Positions 34,436 through 46,666 of a stretch of DNA of 64,000 bases are shown here, one piece after another (within the stretch, counting starts at the first letter, position 1; each line of letters opens with the position of its first letter). Under the pieces are notes generated by a model. The model was not told the DNA's origin and did not search any database. It was given only the letters and a program-made list of their open reading frames with translations. Both the position numbers and the translations under genes were made by a program. The stretch spans positions 71,611,247 to 71,675,246 of the forward strand of contig CM040128.1 of assembly GCA_022559845.1 (NCBI GenBank), in the 5' to 3' direction. This stretch comes from Amorphophallus konjac. Its lineage: Eukaryota; Streptophyta; Magnoliopsida; Alismatales; Araceae.

Positions 34436-37400
34436 ATGGCCGCCGAGAGGGCACAATGGCGCGAGATGCAGCGCACCGTGCAAGGGCTTACTGAGGCGCT
34501 ACAGCAGGTGGCACAAGGCGGTGCTCGCGGAGCTCACCGTGGAGCCGGTGACCTTCACCGGGATTTCCGTAACATGAACCCACCCAAGTTTGCGGGTTCG
34601 GTGGACCCTGATGATGCCGAACATTGGCTAAAGGAGACCGAGAGGATCTTCTATGTAATGCAATGCACGGATGAAGAAAAGGTCTTATTGGCTACATTCC
34701 AATTGGAACGGGATGCGCGAAGCTGGTGGGAGTCCGTGGAAGCCACACTGCCCGACGGTTATGTCACGTGGACGGAATTCGTCGAGCACTTCAACGGCAA
34801 ATATTTCTCAGACCGGGTGCAGGAGAAGAAGGCCGCGGAATTTGCCGCACTGAAGCAATGGACCCGGAGGGTGGCCGAATATGAGGCCCAGTTCTCGAGA
34901 CTTTCCCGTTATGCACCTCACTTGGTGTGTACGGAAAAGATGAAGGCGAGGAGATTTCTCAACGGGCTACGGCCCCAGTATATTACCCAGCTTGCACCGA
35001 TGGACATCCAAGTCTACTCGGAAATGGTTCGGCATGCTCAGCTGCTGGAAGACGCCACCGAATTTTCTGAAAGGATTCGGGGCAAGGACAAGAAGGAACA
35101 TGTTACAAGTTCGGGAAGCTTCAAACCTCCATTTGGCAAGAAGCGAGTCTTTAATGGAGGCGAGTCTTCCAAGGAGAAGAGATTCCAGAAAAGTCACAAG
35201 CCGTTCCTCACTATCAGCAACAAGCCCTTCTCCAATATTACGCCTTCTAAGGAGATTTGCAAATATTGTGATAAAGCTGGTCATAAGACCGAGGAGTGCT
35301 GGAGGAAACTGGGAGCGTGTCTCCGATGTGGTAGTCGGGAGCACCGAATTCCTGACTGTCCGTTGATGAAGGAGCAAGCCAACAAGGACGAGAAGCGTCC
35401 AGTTAAAAAGCAAGGCCGTCTGCAAGCTCTTCAAGGGACGGAATCTGTGGAAGGAGGAATCGTGGAAGGTACATTGACTGTTTGCTCTAAACCTGCTAGA
35501 GTTTTATTTGATACTGGAGCAACTCATTCATTTGTTTCCAAGAAGTTTACTGCTTCATTTTCCAAAGAACCTGAACGGATAGATTTAATTATATCTACAC
35601 CTCTTGGAAACAAATCGGATATCATGCATCACTACCCAAGTTGTGAGGTGATGGTTCAAGATAATAATCTACCTGTCGACCTGATATGCCTTGACATGGA
35701 ATGTTATGATGTCATATTGGGAGCCGACTGGTTATCCACCTACCAAGCAACGGTAGATTGTCGGCATGGCAAAATAGCTTTTGAGGATTATCCCGAGCTA
35801 GTTTTTAACAAATCTCGGAATAAAACCCTGCTTATCTCAACTCTCCGAGCGAGTAAATTGGTGAAGAAAGGATGTATGGCTTTTCTGGCTTTTGTAACTA
35901 CCACAGAAGTCGAGAAGATGAAAATTGAAGACATCCGAGTGATTCAGGACTTCTCCGATGTATTTCCAGACGAATTACCTAGTTTACCCCCGGTGAGGGA
36001 AGTGTCATTCACAATAGATATTGTTCCGGGTACCGGTCCTGTTTCTAAAGCACCCTACAGCATGTCTCCTGCGGAACTGAAAGAGCTGAAGGAGCAGTTG
36101 ATGGATTTACTGAAGAAAGGGTTTATTAGGCCGAGTACTTCCCCATGGGGAGCACCCGTGCTATTTGTTAAAAAGAAGGATGGCACATTGAGATTATGCA
36201 TTGATTATCGGCAGTTAAACAATCTTACAATCAAAAATAAGTACCCACTGCCGAGAATTGATGAGCTGTTCGATCAATTATCAGGAGCAAAGTGTTTCTC
36301 CAAAATAGATCTTCGGTCGGGTTATCACCAATTGAGGATCAAGGAGGAGGATATTTACAAAACTGCATTTCGGAGTAGGTACGGGCATTACGAATTTACT
36401 GTTATGCCTTTCGGACTAACAAATGCGCCTGCAACTTTCATGCAGTTAATGAATAGCATTTATCGGCCTTATTTAGACTAATTTATTGTGGTCTTCATTG
36501 ATGATATATTGATCTACTCAAAGACTAAAGAAGATCATGAGGAGCATCTCAAGAAGGCATTACAAGTATTGCGGGACAATAAGTTGTATACAAAATTCAG
36601 CAAATGCCAGTTCTGGTTGGAGGAAGTGTCCTTCTTGGGACATGTTATCTCCAAGAATGGAATTTCTGTTGATCCTGTAAAGGTCGAAGCCGTGCAAAAT
36701 TGGGGACGACCGACGAACGCAACGGAAATTCGTAGCTTCTTGGGCTTAGCTGGTTATTACCGGCGTTTCATCAAGGACTTCTCTAAGATTGCTGTTCCTC
36801 TTACCAAATTGACTCGCAAGGAAGTGCCTTATGAGTGGAGTGAAGACTGTGAGAAGAGTTTCCTAACTTTGAAGGATCTTTTGACTACTGCTCCGGTCTT
36901 ATCTCTACCAATTGAAGGAGAGAAGTACGAGGTATATACTGATGCATCTGGTATCGGCCTCGGATGTGTATTGATGCAGAATGGAAGAGTCATTGCCTAC
37001 TCTTCCCGGCAATTAAAGAAGCATGAAGAAAACTACCCTGTGCATGATTTGGAACTGGCCGCAGTGGTATTGGCTTTAAAGGTCTGGAGGCACTATCTCT
37101 ACGGAGAGCAATTCACCGTATACTCCGATCATAAAAGCCTTAAATATCTATTCTCTCAGAGAGAGCTGAACATGCGACAAAGGCGTTGGCTCGAGTATCT
37201 CAAGGATTTCGACTTCACTATACAATATCATCCTGGTAAGGGTAATTCCGTAGCAGATGCCCTTAGTCGGAAGCCGAGAGCCCTAATAACCAACTGTATG
37301 GTTCAAGAATGGAAGCTGCTGGAAAAATTCTCTGAACTCAATATAAGCATGGATGAGAATGACAGGTGTATTACTCTATCTCTCATAAGTGTACATCCGG

Positions 37401-38821
37401 ATTTGCTAGCTGAAATCAAGAGGTTGCAAGAAGAAGATCCTACCCTAGTGGAAATAAAAGAAAAGCTAGACGAGAAATCTGATTTCAAGTCGGCACTCGA
37501 TGGCAGATTATTATACCATGAACGGACATGTGTACCAGACAATCCTGAGCTGAAGAAGAGGATTCTTGAAGAAGCTCACCGATCGAGGTATACGATCCAC
37601 CCTGGAGCCACTAAGATGTACCAAGACATAAAAAGAACCTTTTGGTGGCCCAATATGAAAAGGGAGATAGCAGACTTTGTGTCTAGATGCTTGACATGCC
37701 AACAGGTGAAGGCGGAACATCAGAAGCCCGCTGGAAGATTGCATCCACTAGATATCCCCAAGTGGAAATGGGAAGACATCGGCATGGACTTCATCATGGG
37801 TTTGCCCAGGTCTAGGGGCGGACATGATGGAATTTGGGTAATCATCGATCGCCTTACTAAATCGGCTCATTTCTTGCCTATCAAGAGTCGGTGGTCGATT
37901 GATGTTCTTGCTGCCCTATATATCAAGGAGGTCACTAGACTCCATGGAATTCCTGTGTCTATAGTATCTGACCGAGACCCTCGCTTCACGTCTCACTTCT
38001 GGAAGGGTCTACAACGCTCTCTGGGAACGAAGCTTAATTTCAGCACAGCTTTCCATCCCCAGACAGATGGTCAGACGGAAAGGACTAATCAGGTTGTTGA
38101 AGATATGTTGCGAGCATGTATTATAGATTTCAGCGGGAGTTGGCATGACCACTTACCATTAGCCGAATTTGCCTACAATAACAGCTACCAAGCCAGCATT
38201 CAAATGGCACCTTTCGAAGCACTCTATGGTAGAAGCTGTAGATCTCCGGTATGTTGGGGGGAGGTCGATGAAAGACAACTCCTAGGTCCTGATATTGTAA
38301 GAGATTCCACTGAGAAGATTCTCCTTATCAGAGAGAGACTCAAGGTGGCTCAATGCAAGCAAAAATCTTATGCTGATAATAGAAGAAGGGACTTGGAATT
38401 TCAAGACGGTGATCATGTATTTCTCAAGGTATCTCCCAGTCGAGGTATCCGAAGATTTGGTGTTAAAGGTAAACTTACACCAAGATTCATCGGTCCATTT
38501 GAAGTATTGGAAAGAGTGGGTGAGGTAGCCTACCGCATCGCCTTACCTCCTCAACTCTCGGAAGTGCACAACGTATTTCATGTTTCTATGCTGAAGAAAT
38601 ACGTGCATGATCCTTCTCACGTCATCGACCACGCCAGTTTGGTGATTCAAAAGGATCTGACCTATGAGCAAAAGGCGATGCGAATCCTCGATCGAGAAGC
38701 CCGAGTTCTAAGGAACAAGACGATCCCTATGGTTAAAGTTCAATGGAATCGATGCTCGGAGCAAGAAGCAACATGGGAAACCGAGGAATCTATGAAGAGA
38801 AGATACCCAGAACTGTTCTAG
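34436..38821 (+). pseudogene. Gag-pol polyprotein of element C, one in-frame stop
   Basis: The ATG at 34436 opens [10 protein letters not shown]. Residues 45-190 are the gag domain, and 275-308 hold two intact CCHC knuckles ([14 protein letters not shown] and [14 protein letters not shown]). Protease DTG is at 359-361, and RT motifs start near 505 ([21 protein letters not shown]). A TAA at 36479-36481 interrupts RT four codons before the catalytic FIDD (36494-36505), at a Lys position in A and B. Beyond it the same frame is open: RNase H (YTDASG), integrase (zinc domain with SRCLTC, core D in GMDFIMG, D in SDRDPRF, E in GQTERTN), and a chromodomain ending at 38821. About 1,460 codons in all, a normal Tekay length. 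Confidence 0.93.
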
Positions 38822-38910
38822 CTGGCAAGTATCTTATCCTTTACACAGTACTCTTATGTAGTTGAATTTACCCCTATACCGTTGAATTTGGGGACCAAAT
38901 TCCTTTAAGT

Positions 38911-38919
38911 AGGGGAGGG
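38911..38919 (+). other. Polypurine tract of element C
   Basis: aggggaggg directly abuts the 3' LTR start TGTAGCACCC at 38920. The same kind of tract precedes the LTRs at 23099 and 43987. Confidence 0.9.
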
Positions 38920-41900
38920 TGTAGCACCCGTGTACAAAAAAAAAATAAAATAATAAATAAATAAATAAATAAATAAAGACATTAAATAAATAATATTTTC
39001 AAATACTAATAATAACAATAATGTTTATGATAAAATAATAATAATAATAATAACAATTATGATTAAGTTTATGATATATTAAACTTATGAAAGAAATAGG
39101 AACTCAGGGTTATCAAATGTAAAGGGAATCCACTTAACAAAATGACCTCCTAGTGTAGTGGTTAAGTGTCTTGCCTTCAACCCAAAAGACTAGGGTTCTA
39201 TACACCCCATCAACATTCTTTTGCCAAGTCTCAATTTAACCCAATTTAAGGGGGCGACGTGGCCATCTTAGACACCAAGAAAAAGGGGAAAATTCAAAAT
39301 TTCCCAAGCCACTTATCCTCCATTATCCCCAACACATGTCACTATCTCATATCCCAGATCCTGAAATTTCGGATCTTGCCCCCTAAGCCTGTCTAGTAGA
39401 GGGGATTAAATCTAGGCCTAGCTCTCCCATTGTGTTAGTTAGAGCTTCGAGATACGAGCCTAGGCTGGGAGGTTCTCTGCTGCGTACTAGGAGGAGAGGA
39501 GGTTGCTGGGGAAGCTTCTTCCTTCGCTAATTACCATCCAAACAGGTAGGTGTTCTCAATTTTAACTAAACTACTAGTTAATTAGTGTCTAAGCAGTGCA
39601 TCTCCATGCGATTTATTGTTGCATAGCATATGTTAGCCTAGTAAATAGCATGTACCCACTTAAATCTAAAAAGATTAGTGAAAGGATTAACATATATTAG
39701 AAATAATTAGCAGGTATTAGCTATAATTAATATGTGTTAGTAGGTGTTCTCAATTTTAACTAAACTAGTATCTAATCCATGATGATTAGTCTAGGCACAT
39801 CTCCATGCGATGAATTCGTGTTTATACAGCATGTGTTAGCCTCGTAGTTAGCATGCAATAGCTTCAATCTGGAACAATTAGCAAGTATTAGTCTCATATT
39901 CTAGATAATTAACATGTATTAGATTTATTAACTAATCTATTAACAGCACAGCATGTTAAATATCAACGCTTCTATACATGTGTCGACACTTGCAGTATAT
40001 CGACACAGGTGTTGCACAAGTGTTGCGCAAGTGTTGACACCTACGCAACACTTACGCGACACCTACGCAACACCTGGGCAACACTTGCACAAGTGTTGTG
40101 CAAGTGTTGACACTTACGCGACACCTACGCGAGGTGTCAACACTTACGCGACACATACGCGACACTTATACCAGAGTTTTGACAAACCAAAATTAAACCA
40201 TGGATTAAAATCTTAAACACTTGATTAACAAGATGATTAAACCAAAACAAGACTTAATTAACAATAGACACAGAATTTAAGACATGCTGTTAATTGAAAA
40301 CCGTAGAAGAAACTCATGTGTCGACACAGGTGTCGACACCGGTGTCGACACATGTGTCGACACATGCTGTTAACTTTACCGCTTGCATAACCTTATAAGC
40401 CATGTGTCGACACATGTGCCGACACATGATGTTAACTTAACAGCTTACATGTATAAACCATGTGTCGACACAGGTGTCGACACCAGTGTCGACACATGTG
40501 TCGACACATGCTGTTAACTTAACGGCATGCATGTTTGTATAAGCCATGTGTCGACACAGGTGTCGGTGTCGACACCAGTGTCGACACATGTGTCGACACA
40601 TGCTATTAACGTAACACCACCCATGTGCATTTAAGCCAGGTGTCGACTCAGGTGTCGACACCGGTGTCGACACACAAAACATTCTAATGCTAACTGCACA
40701 ACAGAGACCAAAAATGAACAGTAAGTGTCGACACTAGTGTCGACACATGATGTGAACTTAATGAAAAACAACATAAAACCCCTTAAATATATATATATAT
40801 ACTTCCATTAATTATATATACAAGCACCTTCATTATATATGTATATAAATTCATATATATTTCCATTAATTGTATATACAAAACACCTTCATTATATATT
40901 GTTAGACAAGAATATATATATATATATATATAACTAATGTCTACACCTCTATTCTCACCAAATATATATAGAGAATGTAATATAATATAAAATGGACTCC
41001 TTCATTCTTACAGAGTATATATATATTTGTAGACTGAAATTATATATATATGTATATATATATATATATTTGTAAAAATCTAATTTTCACCACATTAGTT
41101 TATACATACTAAAAATTATCTCTATCATGTTAAAACTAATTCCAGCATGTTAAAAGTGATTACCAATATGATAGAATTATTTTATACATACTTAGATATA
41201 AAAAATTATTTTCAACATGTTAAAATCTATTTAAAGTTATTTTGTACATATAAAACTTACTTTTCTATTAAATAAAGTAGTAAATTAAGGCATAAAAATT
41301 ACTTACAACATGATAACATTTCTTCCAGTATGGTAAAAATTATTCCAGCATGTTATAATTATTTTTGGCATGTTATAGTTATTTTCAGTGTATTAAAACT
41401 ATTTTTCAGCATGATAATTCTATTTTTCTATCAAATAATTAGCAAATAAATGTAGAAAAATAAATTTTAGCATGATAAAATTATGTTATTATCAGAAAAT
41501 TTCTGTAATCAGCATGGCAACCTTATCTTATCATCCTATCAGTAAGCTAATTAATTTTAACATGTTAATAGTTAATTTTAGCATGTTAATAATTAATTTT
41601 CAGCATGTAAAAATTAAATCCAGCATGAAAAAAAATTTATTTTTATCATCTTACCAGTAAAGTAACATATGAAACTCATTCTCAACATATTAATATCATT
41701 TTTAGCAAGTTAGAACTATATTCAACATAAAAAAAACTTATTTTCATAATTAATTTCTGATTATTTATAATAAATCACCAATTTGGCTAACCCATATATG
41801 TATATCGGACAGAAGATATACATACCTATAACCTCCATTATATTGGACAGAATTCTATAATCGGATATATATATACATATACATATTGGATAGTGTCAAT

Positions 41901-43012
41901 ACCAGCAAGTTAGTCTCAAACTCCTATTGTCATTAGCATGTATCGAACGTTACGGGTTTTACTCCTAGATCGTCCCTACATAACGATACGCCTTGGACTC
42001 TATTCTACAATCCCCCTTATAAACATCCTACTGGGTCAATCTTTGAAATTCCATATTGGCTATAAATGAGAGTGGATGTCGATAAATATGACCAATGCTG
42101 TGCATATAGGGCCCGGTCTGGTCCTGGGAGGAGCACCCGAAGGTACTTGTGCCCATGGGAGTTTATTGACCACGGTGTTTGGCATTGCACCGGAGTACTT
42201 GCTTGCTAGACTTTAGACATTCCACTCAATCTCGTGATATTACTTGATTGATTGACTTGAGACCCGTAAAAGGGTAAAAGTGTTTATTTGAATGCATTGA
42301 TAAATAGCTAATTCCAGTTATACATGCTTGAAACTACTTTGCTTACTATTGCTAGCTTGATTAACATGTTGCTATTCCAGTTATCACTTCTTAGTTATCA
42401 CAGGCCTGATATCATTTACTATCATTTACTATTGAAATTGTGAAATCTATATATTTTCACTTTCTACTCTTGTCGATCTTATGATTCCTTGATATCTATC
42501 TGTCTGCATGCATAGTTTACCTACATTAAATAAATGGGTAATTCACTTAAAACATGTTAGAACTTGAGATGTAAATCCTACTGAGCGATTCGCTCATCTA
42601 GTTATTTTCTAACCTTTTCAGGTAGTGCGGATATCAGCCAGAACTCGGAAGGGAATGAGTCTAAGTGATGAGTGTAGAAATAGAATTATCATGTTGTCTT
42701 GTTAATTATGGTGTAGTAATTATGTCATTGGTATCCAATTATGTCAGATGTCAGTTGTATTAGTCTAATTTATTAGAACTGTAATAAGGGCTTGAAGCCT
42801 AGTAGTCGGACTCGAGAAATGTGTGTAATTGTCATTTGGTTAGTGGCAACAATTGTCATCTCGAATTATTTGTATAAATTTCAAGTTAAATCTTAGTTAT
42901 TTGCGCACTCTATTAACTATCAAAATGAAGAATTCCATCGAATAGCTAGCTCGCTTTGGTTCTATATAAAACTGTCACGCCACGGGTAAGCTTCCGCGCT
43001 CGGGACGTGACA
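38920..43012 (+). repeat. 3' LTR of element C
   Basis: Nearly identical to 29963-34055. The differences are scattered substitutions and length changes in the palindrome array (40313-40750) and the AT microsatellites (40785-41070). It ends GGGACGTGACA, followed by the target duplication tagat. Confidence 0.95.
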
Positions 43013-43986
43013 TAGATTGTCAGGTTACATGGTGTACCTGTAACCATTGTGTCTAACCGAGATCCGCGATTCACCTCACACTTCTAGAAGGGTCTACAAC
43101 ACTCTTTGGGGACTAGACTCAACTTCAATACTGCCTTCCATCCCCAAACAGATGGTCAGACAGAGAGGACAAACCAAATTGTTGAAGATATGTTGAGAGC
43201 TTGTGTTATTGACTTCGGTGGAAGTTGAAATGACTATTTGCTCCTGGCCGAGTTTTCTTACAACAACAGCTACAAGGCCAGTATTCAAATGGCTCCATTC
43301 GAAGCACTGTATGGTAGGAGTTGCCGATCTCCAATCTGCTGGGATGAAGTTGGTGAAACACAAATACTAGGCCCAGATATGGTTAGAGATACAAATGAGA
43401 AGGTCCAACTCATTAGAGATAGACTCAAGATAGCTCAGTCCAGGCAGAAGTCATACGCTGACAACAGAAGAAGAGACCTGGAGTTCCAAATTGGGGACCA
43501 TGTCTTCCTCAAGGTTTCTCCTGGTCGTGGCATTAGAAGATTCGGTGTTAAAGGCAAGCTTACACCGAGATTTATTGGTCCATTTGAAATACTGGAAAGA
43601 GTTGACGAGGTAGCTTATCGCATTGCTTTGCCTCCTCAACTATCGGAAGTGCACAACGTGTTTCACGTCTCCATGCTGAAGAAGTATGTGCACGACACTT
43701 TTCACGTCATTAATCATAATGACCTGGTGATTCAAAAGGACCTCACATATGAGCAGAAGCCAATGAAGATTCTTGATCGAGAGATTCGGGTCTTAAGAAA
43801 CAAGACCATTCCCATGGTGAAGATACAATGAAACAAATGCTTAGAGTAATAAGCTACATGGAAAACTGAAGAATCTATACGAAGGAGATATCCGGAGCTA
43901 TTCTAGAACTGTAAGTACCCTATACCCTCCATGTCTCCATTCATGCAGTTGAATTTAGGGACCAAATTCTTCTAAGTGGGGGAGGG
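43013..43986 (+). pseudogene. Pol of copy B, right part (integrase C-terminus and chromodomain)
   Basis: Continues copy B after element C. It encodes the integrase core region with DGQTERTN near 43150, the GPFEILERV segment and the chromodomain end, with the normal stop at 43904. Premature stops: TGA near 43226 and TGA 43829 (both Trp-type sites), then two adjacent TAA codons near 43845. The polypurine tract gggggaggg at 43978-43986 abuts the next LTR. Confidence 0.87.
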
Positions 43987-44255
43987 TGTAACACCCCTGG
44001 CAATTAGAGGAGTAAAATTTCTTAAATAAATTAAATTTTTACAAAGGAATAATTAGTTATACACTTACAAGGTCTCAACACATATTAACAGCCAAAAATA
44101 AATAACCCAACTGAATTAGCATCCACGGTAATGACCGCTATTCAAATATAGCGCCCGACATAAAGAACGCTATTTATTCCTCCATTTGAAATATTTGAAA
44201 AGGAAATTGCGCCCTCTTAGAGAGACGCTAATTATTAACGGCGCCCTATATGTTG
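43987..44255 (+). repeat. 3' LTR of copy B, first fragment
   Basis: Begins TGTAACACCCC and matches 23099-23370. It is cut by element D at 44255/44256. It keeps hairpin units of the array (for example gcgccctcttagagagacgc). Confidence 0.9.
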
Positions 44256-46332
44256 TGATGGGAATCGACGCCGAGCTAGTACTTTTCATATTGCATTTAT
44301 ATCCTTTAGTTTATTTTTATATCCACGGGAAAGTATACGTGTAATTGTACGACTTTATCGGCCAATGCGTCACTCCCGTAGATTATGTGGGTTTCTATGT
44401 AATTTGCCCATGGAACCAGCAAGGGGGCCCTCAGCCCTTTCCCATTGGTCCACCTAGACCATGTGGGGCTGGTCAACCAGCCTAGGTGGCCTTCTAGATG
44501 AGTGGACTAGTCATATGCCACATGGGTAGACAAAGGGTTAAGAATGTCAACATTCTACACCCATCCCACCTACCCCCATTCAACCTTCCATTCAAAACCT
44601 ACCCATAGTCAATAGGCCACCCCCCCTTCATTTTTTAATGTTTTTTTTTGTGTTTGTGGCATGCAATCCCAGCCCTTCAATCCCCATCCCTAGATCTAAG
44701 GGTGGATAATTGATTTGGTTGGAATCATATAAAAGATTATATTTTTATGTGAAAATCAATGAAAATCAGAATTTTGTTGAATGAGCAAGAGCTAGCTGTG
44801 CCCCCAGCCCTCTCTCCTCTGGTTCTCCCCTTCCCAAGCCTCCATTCTAGAGTGGTATCTCCTTTCCCCACCCTCCGGTGATCATCGGTGCCGCCGCCGC
44901 CGCCGTTCGTGCCGCCATCGAGCCGCCGCTGCAGTTCTGTCCGCGCAGTACCACAGCAACTTCCACGAAATTCCCACCTCATCCATGAGCTCAGATCGAG
45001 CTGGGAATTTTACTGGGTGTTCCAGAAGTGTCAAGAACATCCCCTAAATTTTGGTTTGTCATTCAGATCCCGTTTAGTATTTTTAGATTTTCGTCCACTC
45101 TTCCACTTCTGTTCTATCTGCTGTCTGTTTCCATTTTCACCTGCCCTGAGTTTTAGGTCTTAGGCCTACTTTTTGATTTTTGTTCATCCCACAAAGTTTA
45201 CTAGCGTTTCCTTCCATCCACCCCTTCATCTAAAATTTTTCTTAATTTTTGGTTCGTCCATCTCATATTTTCTAAAAATCGTTCTCAGTCCCATCTACAG
45301 TTCTGTCCACCTGTTCCCAGATCCGACCACCAGTCACTCAAAAATTCATATCAAATCACCCCCACCTCCAACTCCAATTTTCAAAATTGTCCCAGTTCCG
45401 TGGTTTGATTATCTACAACTTTGAAGAAGGGCTCAAAGTCCGAATCTCACTGTAAGTAGGCGGTCAACGGCATTTTACAGGGATATGATATGCTGATCTG
45501 AGATTTCTGGAGCAGTAGAGCAGAAGATTGAAAAATATCTAAGGCCCTGGTCCGCATAGGTTCAGAGGAATCCACTGGCCCTACGTTTGAGGATTTTGAG
45601 TCCTCTTTCCAACGGCACTGGTTTCGTCGCATTCCGGCGACGGGGCTGATCACAGCGGCCATTTTCGTCCGAGCGCGCGCAGTAAAACAGCAGCAACCAG
45701 CCCGTGGGCAACAATTCTTACGGGTACCGAACGGAGCCGCCCGGCCTCCGATCGCCGTTTCGGCGTGCCGCCAGCCCGGGGATCGCTTCTACCAGTGTTC
45801 CCACCACAGCGGTGACACCGGGTCCCACACGGCCCCTCCAGACAGCGCGTGGGCCCCACGGTCGTGATTACGCGTGTAGCCGAATCAACACACGAAGCTG
45901 CCCGTCATCCCGAATTCGGTCCTCCCGGGCCCATTTGTGTCGCCCTTTACCTCCCTGCGTGGAGTGGGAATATTCCCATTGCTGTAATTATTGTGTGTTA
46001 AGTTCCCCGGGAGTACGAGTTTCGGCCGGGTCCGTCATCCCCACGCCGAGCGCGTGGAGGTATCGTTCTCGCTCCCTACACTCGGCATTTGCTTATTTTC
46101 ATATATACTTATTTATGCCGCTGCTAGAGAGCATGATAGGGTAACTAGCTCGCTTTCTATTTGTATCACCACTGCTGCGAGAGTGAGCATTACCATCCCG
46201 TGACCCGATCCGGGCACGAAAGAGAGAGCCGACCACCCTAGCTCTTGTCGGTTTCTCAACCGCGCACGTCCGACGCTTCCCTCGTTAAGGGACGATCGCG
46301 AGCTTGTCGTGTCCGTATCTCGTCCCGCATCA
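44256..46332 (+). repeat. 5' LTR of element D
   Basis: Starts TGATGGGAATCG and ends CGTCCCGCATCA. It is GC-rich in its second half, with a gccgccgccgcc run near 44890. A TATA-like catataaaaga lies near 44727. Open frames inside, such as one at 45704-46144, recur in both LTRs but show no domain and are treated as chance. Confidence 0.92.
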
Positions 46333-46335
46333 ATT

Positions 46336-46347
46336 TGGTATCAGAGC
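46336..46347 (+). other. Primer-binding site of element D
   Basis: TGGTATCAGAGC, initiator Met-tRNA type, three bases after the LTR end at 46332. The leader 46348-46666 contains an A-run and no gene. Confidence 0.9.
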
Positions 46348-46666
46348 GAGTTTGAGTCTAGGGTGTCAAAAAAAAAAGAGTGTGTCATTTATGTCTAGTC
46401 ATTAGTCATCATTGTTTTAAAACAAAAAAAAAGTGTCTTTTTGCATTGCACCCCTTTACTCGGTATATCAAAAGGTGTTGTCCGAACGTTAGGCCACGCC
46501 TATCGGGAAGGCCGCACACTTGTGCGAGTGATCTTCGGACCGGTTATCTCCGCCACGTACCGAGTCTTGGTTTACATCTAGGGTCCTTAGTGTGCATGCA
46601 TTCCAAACTTGCATAGTCGGTCTAGTGTCTTGTCACCGTGTGTATGCATGTCCATGTCCACTACCC

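Larger units (their letters stand above)
29963..43012 (+). mobile_element. Young Tekay-like chromovirus (element C), 13 kb
   Basis: Both LTRs measure 4,093 bp by my coordinates and differ by few substitutions and some repeat-array indels. The 5-bp target duplication tagat (29958-29962 and 43013-43017) is perfect. PBS at 34064, gag-pol at 34436-38821, PPT at 38911-38919. The gag-pol frame is broken only by one stop at 36479. It lies inside the integrase region of copy B. The 34077-34435 leader has no gene. This is the best-preserved element in the window and probably the most recent gypsy insertion. Confidence 0.95.

Noticed and set aside
45704..46144. 146-codon ORF in both LTRs of element D (also 50007-50447)
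   Set aside because: Composition reflects GC-rich LTR sequence; it ends before the LTR does and matches no family I know.
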